Shown: positions 59,807 to 64,000 of the stretch, one piece after another
Layout of the letters: every line of letters starts with the position of its first letter
How positions within the stretch are numbered: position 1 is the first letter of the stretch
Source of the DNA: Antedon mediterranea
Taxonomy: Eukaryota; Echinodermata; Crinoidea; Comatulida; Antedonidae
NCBI RefSeq assembly: GCF_964355755.1
Contig: NC_092675.1
Location: forward strand, 22,856,412 to 22,920,411
Length of the DNA: 64,000 bases
Direction: 5' to 3'
Position numbers and translations under genes: made by a program
The notes under the pieces: generated by a model
The model's input: only the letters and a program-made list of their open reading frames with translations
What the model was told of the DNA's origin: nothing
The model's database searches: none

Positions 59807-62800
59807 ATGGCAGACCAGCATGAAAGATCGGGGTTTTCTTCTGCAAAATGGTTTACATTCTGCTTATGCTTGGCATACTTGAGCCATGCTTTCAATATCG
59901 GGAGTTTATTCAGCATCATAACGACAATAGAATTCCGGTTCCAGCTCAAGACATCACAGGTAGGTTCTTACTCCAGTCAAATCAACATCTGTAGGCATAT
60001 ATGCCTGTCCGGTGCGTTTTTTTAGGTATATATTATAGTATGGTCATTATTCATTTCATATTTTATTCGGATTGACTGGACTGTATTTTTTACTTTTTTT
60101 CATTTACCTTTTGATTTATATAAAATATATAAATCAATCAATCAATCATACTGGGCCTATGATTATATTTTGTATTGCATTTAGTTGGGCCTACTATTAT
60201 TATTCATAAAACTAAGACAGAATGTTTGATTTTTATGACTCATGATTACAATAATTGCAAACTCCTCTAATTTTTTTAGGCCTACTGTATCTTAAAACGG
60301 TTATGTAACACATCTCCAATAGCAATATGCGTAAGATGGTGACAAATGCACATTCTGGAATTATGTACGAAATAGTAAAATAAGAACAACTGATGTGTTT
60401 GATTTCATGAATTTAGAAAAAAACAACTGTATGCCTACGTGGGATTATAACGAATGATTAATGTTTAAACCGTAAACGCATTTTGCGTCAGGCTCGTAAA
60501 GCGAGGATTCTCCTCGTGGCAAACATGTTACTAATAGCACATAGGCCTACAATGCGTTGGTAAATATATCAGCATTACCAAAGAGTTCTAATAGTTCACC
60601 TCAAAAGACTTACTAATGTTCACAGTATGATTAACATAGCATACATCAGTAGGCCTACACATTAGTACAAAAAGACATGACTGTCTCTACTGAAACGTCT
60701 ACTAATGAGCGTAGTATTTTAACCGTATGATATGGCATCATGTGTTATTTACATCAATATGCATCGATCTGAGACAAAAATTGTTCATCAACTAAGTTTG
60801 GAGAAAACTCGAATACTGCTCTATCACATAGCCCAGTCAGAAAAAGTTCAGACCTTTTGTTCTTTGGTCTAATAATGTATAGAGACTCTTTACCTTGCAA
60901 ACGTTATTTGTTACTGATTACTTTCAATGATAGTAAAGTCTTTAAATGGCTTCCTTTGATAATTGTTAAAAGTTCTTGTAGACTTTTTCAGCAAGCGTTC
61001 GTATTAGACTGTAATTTTTACTATTTCTGACGAAATGTAAATAATTACCATGCTCACAATATGTTATCAGTTAATAAAGAGTTGTGAGTTATTTTAAAGA
61101 AAACCTTAATAGCAAAATGAAATGGAACAACCGAATCGCTCCAGAATGCAATATATTTGATCCGAGCGCAATCTGCATTCTCTTTCACAATCAGCCTGTA
61201 GCATTTCCAGAAAAAACAGATCTTGCAACATGTCGTTTTCATTCATTTTAATTCCTCTTCACAGTGCCACATAATACCCTTTATTTACCATCTACCATAC
61301 CATGCGATTTATCATGCGATACACATCAGTTTATATAATAGAAATTTGAGACATCAGCAATTGTTAGGATAGCAGAACAAATAATAAAGCTATTTTCTTA
61401 TTCTATTATTGTCCATTTTTCAGGTTTGGTTTTCGGTTACTTGAAACCTACTTCTTGTCGCTATCCTGTGCAGTATCTTTTAGCTCCACTAAACATAATT
61501 TTATAACACATAACCCACTTTGTTTTTTGTTTTGTATTTTATATATGCTTTTTGCATTTCTAAATAAGTAATGAAGGATGTGTGTGTAGGCCTATGTATA
61601 TATTGAATTTATTCATATTTGTATAAAACTCATTAACAGACCATATAATCTCATTAATATTTTATTTCAGGGAAAATAAATAGTAGGCCTATGCACTATC
61701 AAATGAAATTGTTTTTTTGGTATTTCTAAAAAGGTTTTTGATACCACTAACACCTAGAGATATTATTTACGTTTACCAATAGATTAACAAAATAGGCATT
61801 AATAGTTTTACAATATTCACAGGTGGGAATAATAGCTGGCATGTACCAAGCAGGTATTCTGGTAGTATCCGTATTTGTAACATATTTTGGCGGGAAGTCA
61901 AGCAGTCACAAGCCTAGATTGGTGTTTGTCGGGTTGATTATTGCAGCGATAGGAAGCTTCATTACGGTACTATCACACTTTATTGTAGACGAATATGACT
62001 ACAGAGTAAGGGAGGATTCGAACGTATCAACCTGCATTGTGGAACCACTTGCTCTTGATGATGGTTGTACTACAATTGACTCTAACGAACAAGCAGACAA
62101 TAGACTGGCCTACGCATTGGCAATCATTGGTCAGTTTTTTGTTGGAGTCGGTTGGACATTTGTAGCGACACTGGGGTTGGTTTACATTGATGATAATGTT
62201 TCAGAGACAAAATCAGCATTTTACTCTGGTAATGTACCGTGTTATTTTGTGGCTATAAATCAGCATACTATACCCTTGAAATATTAATAACAGAAAGTTA
62301 TCCTTTAGATTTATCACCGTTAAAGCATGGAGGAAATATATCCTTCATGGTAAAAGTATCTATAGAAATCAATATGTTGCTGTAATTTGTTTAATTGTTT
62401 TAATAAGCTTATTTTCTTACTATTATTTTTTGTTCAGGAATTGCAAATAGTATGTATGGACCTGGAACAATTATAGCTTTCCTTGTCGGCGGATTTTTTC
62501 TTATACTCTGGGTAGACGTCGACAGTGTTGATACCTCGACGATTACTATCGATGATACTGATCCACGCTGGGTAGGAGCATGGTGGATAGGTCTTCTAAT
62601 CGGTTCTTTTATGTTCATTGCCTCGTCAATTCCCTTTTTATGTTTCCCAAAGAAGTTACCGATATCTTCGTCTGAACAACATAAAGACAGTAGTAACGTT
62701 CAAAACACAGAGATGACACTAGCCGGTGAAGTTGTGGCTATGAAAGAAAAGGGAAAATGTAAGTTTGTTCCAAATTGACTGAAGATGTATCCATCATCGT

Positions 62801-64000
62801 ATGCTTACATGTGTTATAAACTAACATGTATCGTCTAGGCCTAATTTGAATTCTACTTCAAGAACTTCATGCTGTATCTATCTACTCCTGCTGACATGAT
62901 CATCTTTGCACTACAACTCATGCCCTGCTATTACTTCTACTCATTTGTTTCAGCATTGGGCAAGTCAATATTGGCTGTATGTTCGACACCACCTTTCATA
63001 TTTGTTGCCCTAGCAAATGTTACTATATCTGCACTGACTGCGGCAATTGGTAGCTTTACACCAAAGTTTTTTGAAACCCAATTTGGACTTACTGCAGCCG
63101 ATGCCAGTATTCTGACGGGTTAGTAACGTCGTTTATTAAATAACTACACAAAACCCATGTTTTCCACCGCATCATTATAGAGCATCGCTTTTAAGACAAA
63201 TTCTGTTTTTTGTTTGTATAATACTACAACCAAGCCTAACTATTCTACGAACAACAACTTTTTAGTATTGCTCTCGTTTTGTTTATGGAATGTATAATCA
63301 AACGTGTATATAATTAGTCCTACATTATAAGTTATATAACAAAACAAATTTGATTTCTTAATTAAGGCTTGATACCGTTGCCAGCATATGGTATAGGAAT
63401 AGTCATTGGTGGTTATCTGGTGAAGCGATTCGAATTAAAAGCCCAAGGCATCGCATTGCTGTCTCTCTTGTTAAGTATATGCGCCACGGCATTCGCTTTA
63501 ATAACTATGTTCCTCGGCTGCAGCCCGAATAAACTTATTGGTGTGACTCACGACCTACAACTTAATGAGTAAGTTTTTGTTGTTTATTATGTATTTTAAG
63601 GACTAGATTATTTTCTACATGGTTAAGATAAAGACCATAAACATGGTTAAATCAGGGAGTTGTTATTTTACAACTCCCTGGTTAAATCATAAGCGATACA
63701 CCCTATTTAAACTAAGGAATAGTATAAACTGTTTTCCTGGATCAGCGAGTTTATTGGGATTATTACGAACGGAAATAATATGTCATAATTTAACCAATAC
63801 TAAATTAAGCAGTGATTCTCTCAGTAGACCATAATTATGTAAACTCTTCTTTTTTCAGATTAGATGGAGTTTCATTAACTTGGGAATGTAATGCTAACTG
63901 TAGTTGTACTGAAAACCAATACAAGCCTATCTGCTTAGAAGAACGAAATTATTTTTCTCCCTGTCACGCGGGATGTATTAACGAATACTCGAATATGGTA
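59807..64000 (+). CDS. SLCO4-like: Organic anion transporter, SLCO4-like (OATP family), 3' end outside window
   Basis: Twelve-helix plasma-membrane carrier of the OATP family, which exchanges amphipathic organic anions such as steroid conjugates and thyroid hormones. Exons: 59807-59959, 61823-62228, 62438-62758, 62954-63118, 63367-63568, 63859 to beyond 64000, all in phase. Seen: TTIEFRFQLKTSQ after the first helix; FVTYFGGKSSSHKPR, matching the SLCO4 loop; the family signature DPRWVGAWWIGLL (exon 3); FFETQFGLTAADASILTG (exon 4); and a cysteine-rich Kazal-like stretch starting WECNANCSCTENQYKPIC (exon 6), the large extracellular loop 5 of OATPs. The start ATG follows TTTAGA and gives a short cytosolic N-terminus typical of the family. 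The rest of the loop and the last helices lie beyond the window. Assignment to SLCO4 rather than another subfamily is from remembered motifs and is less certain than OATP membership. Confidence 0.92.
59960..61822. other. Intron 1 of the SLCO-like gene
   Basis: AT-rich with five AGGCCT sites (60279, 60543, 60653, 61588, 61686) and no supportable exon, RNA gene or transposon. Confidence 0.45.

Noticed and set aside
62759-62953. Coding sequence continuing upstream of the SLCO-like exon 4 (ATG at 62869)
   Set aside because: The acceptor TTTGTTTCAG at 62953 matches the phase of exon 3, and the upstream sequence does not resemble the OATP loop.

Overview
The window is animal nuclear DNA. It is AT-rich and intron-rich, with dense small repeats and four multi-exon genes, all on the plus strand. 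I assembled the genes by hand from GT/AG splice sites, keeping intron phase consistent. The three complete models each close in frame to a stop codon: 721, 658 and 2,543 codons. The gene families (STRA6-type retinol transporter, OATP/SLCO carrier, EMI/EGF/sushi/Ig mosaic receptor) and the repeat types (CR1/L2/jockey-like LINE, tRNA-derived SINEs, palindromic MITEs) suggest a marine invertebrate deuterostome, most likely an echinoderm. The species is a guess.

Layout. 749-27022: STRA6-like gene A, 20 exons. Its first intron carries an antisense, 5'-truncated, frameshifted LINE. 29228-40942: STRA6-like gene B, 19 exons, a tandem paralogue of A; eight of its exons have exactly the same length as their counterparts in A. 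42280-57864: a 21-exon gene for a large type I membrane protein. Its order is signal peptide, EMI-like domain, eight EGF domains, two sushi domains, another EGF domain, about 1,460 residues I do not recognise (two coiled coils, a cysteine-pair region and a furin-like site), two Ig domains, two ephrin-receptor-like cysteine modules, a membrane helix and a short acidic tail. 59807-64000: the first six exons of an SLCO4-like organic anion transporter, cut off by the window edge inside its Kazal-like loop.

Introns and intergenic DNA hold several small non-autonomous element families. These are a 5-copy MITE with ends reading GCTCTGTCTACACTATCAAA, a 3-copy MITE with ends reading AAGCTTGGTTCCCACTAG, three further inverted-repeat elements, two SINE types, a degenerate minisatellite at 15.8-16.6 kb, and a strong excess of the palindrome AGGCCT.

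Three of the four genes are predicted to move small lipophilic or anionic molecules (retinoid-type uptake by STRA6-like proteins, organic anions by SLCO). The mosaic receptor between them is the least familiar item and the best candidate for something undescribed. No operon, CRISPR array or bacterial feature is present.
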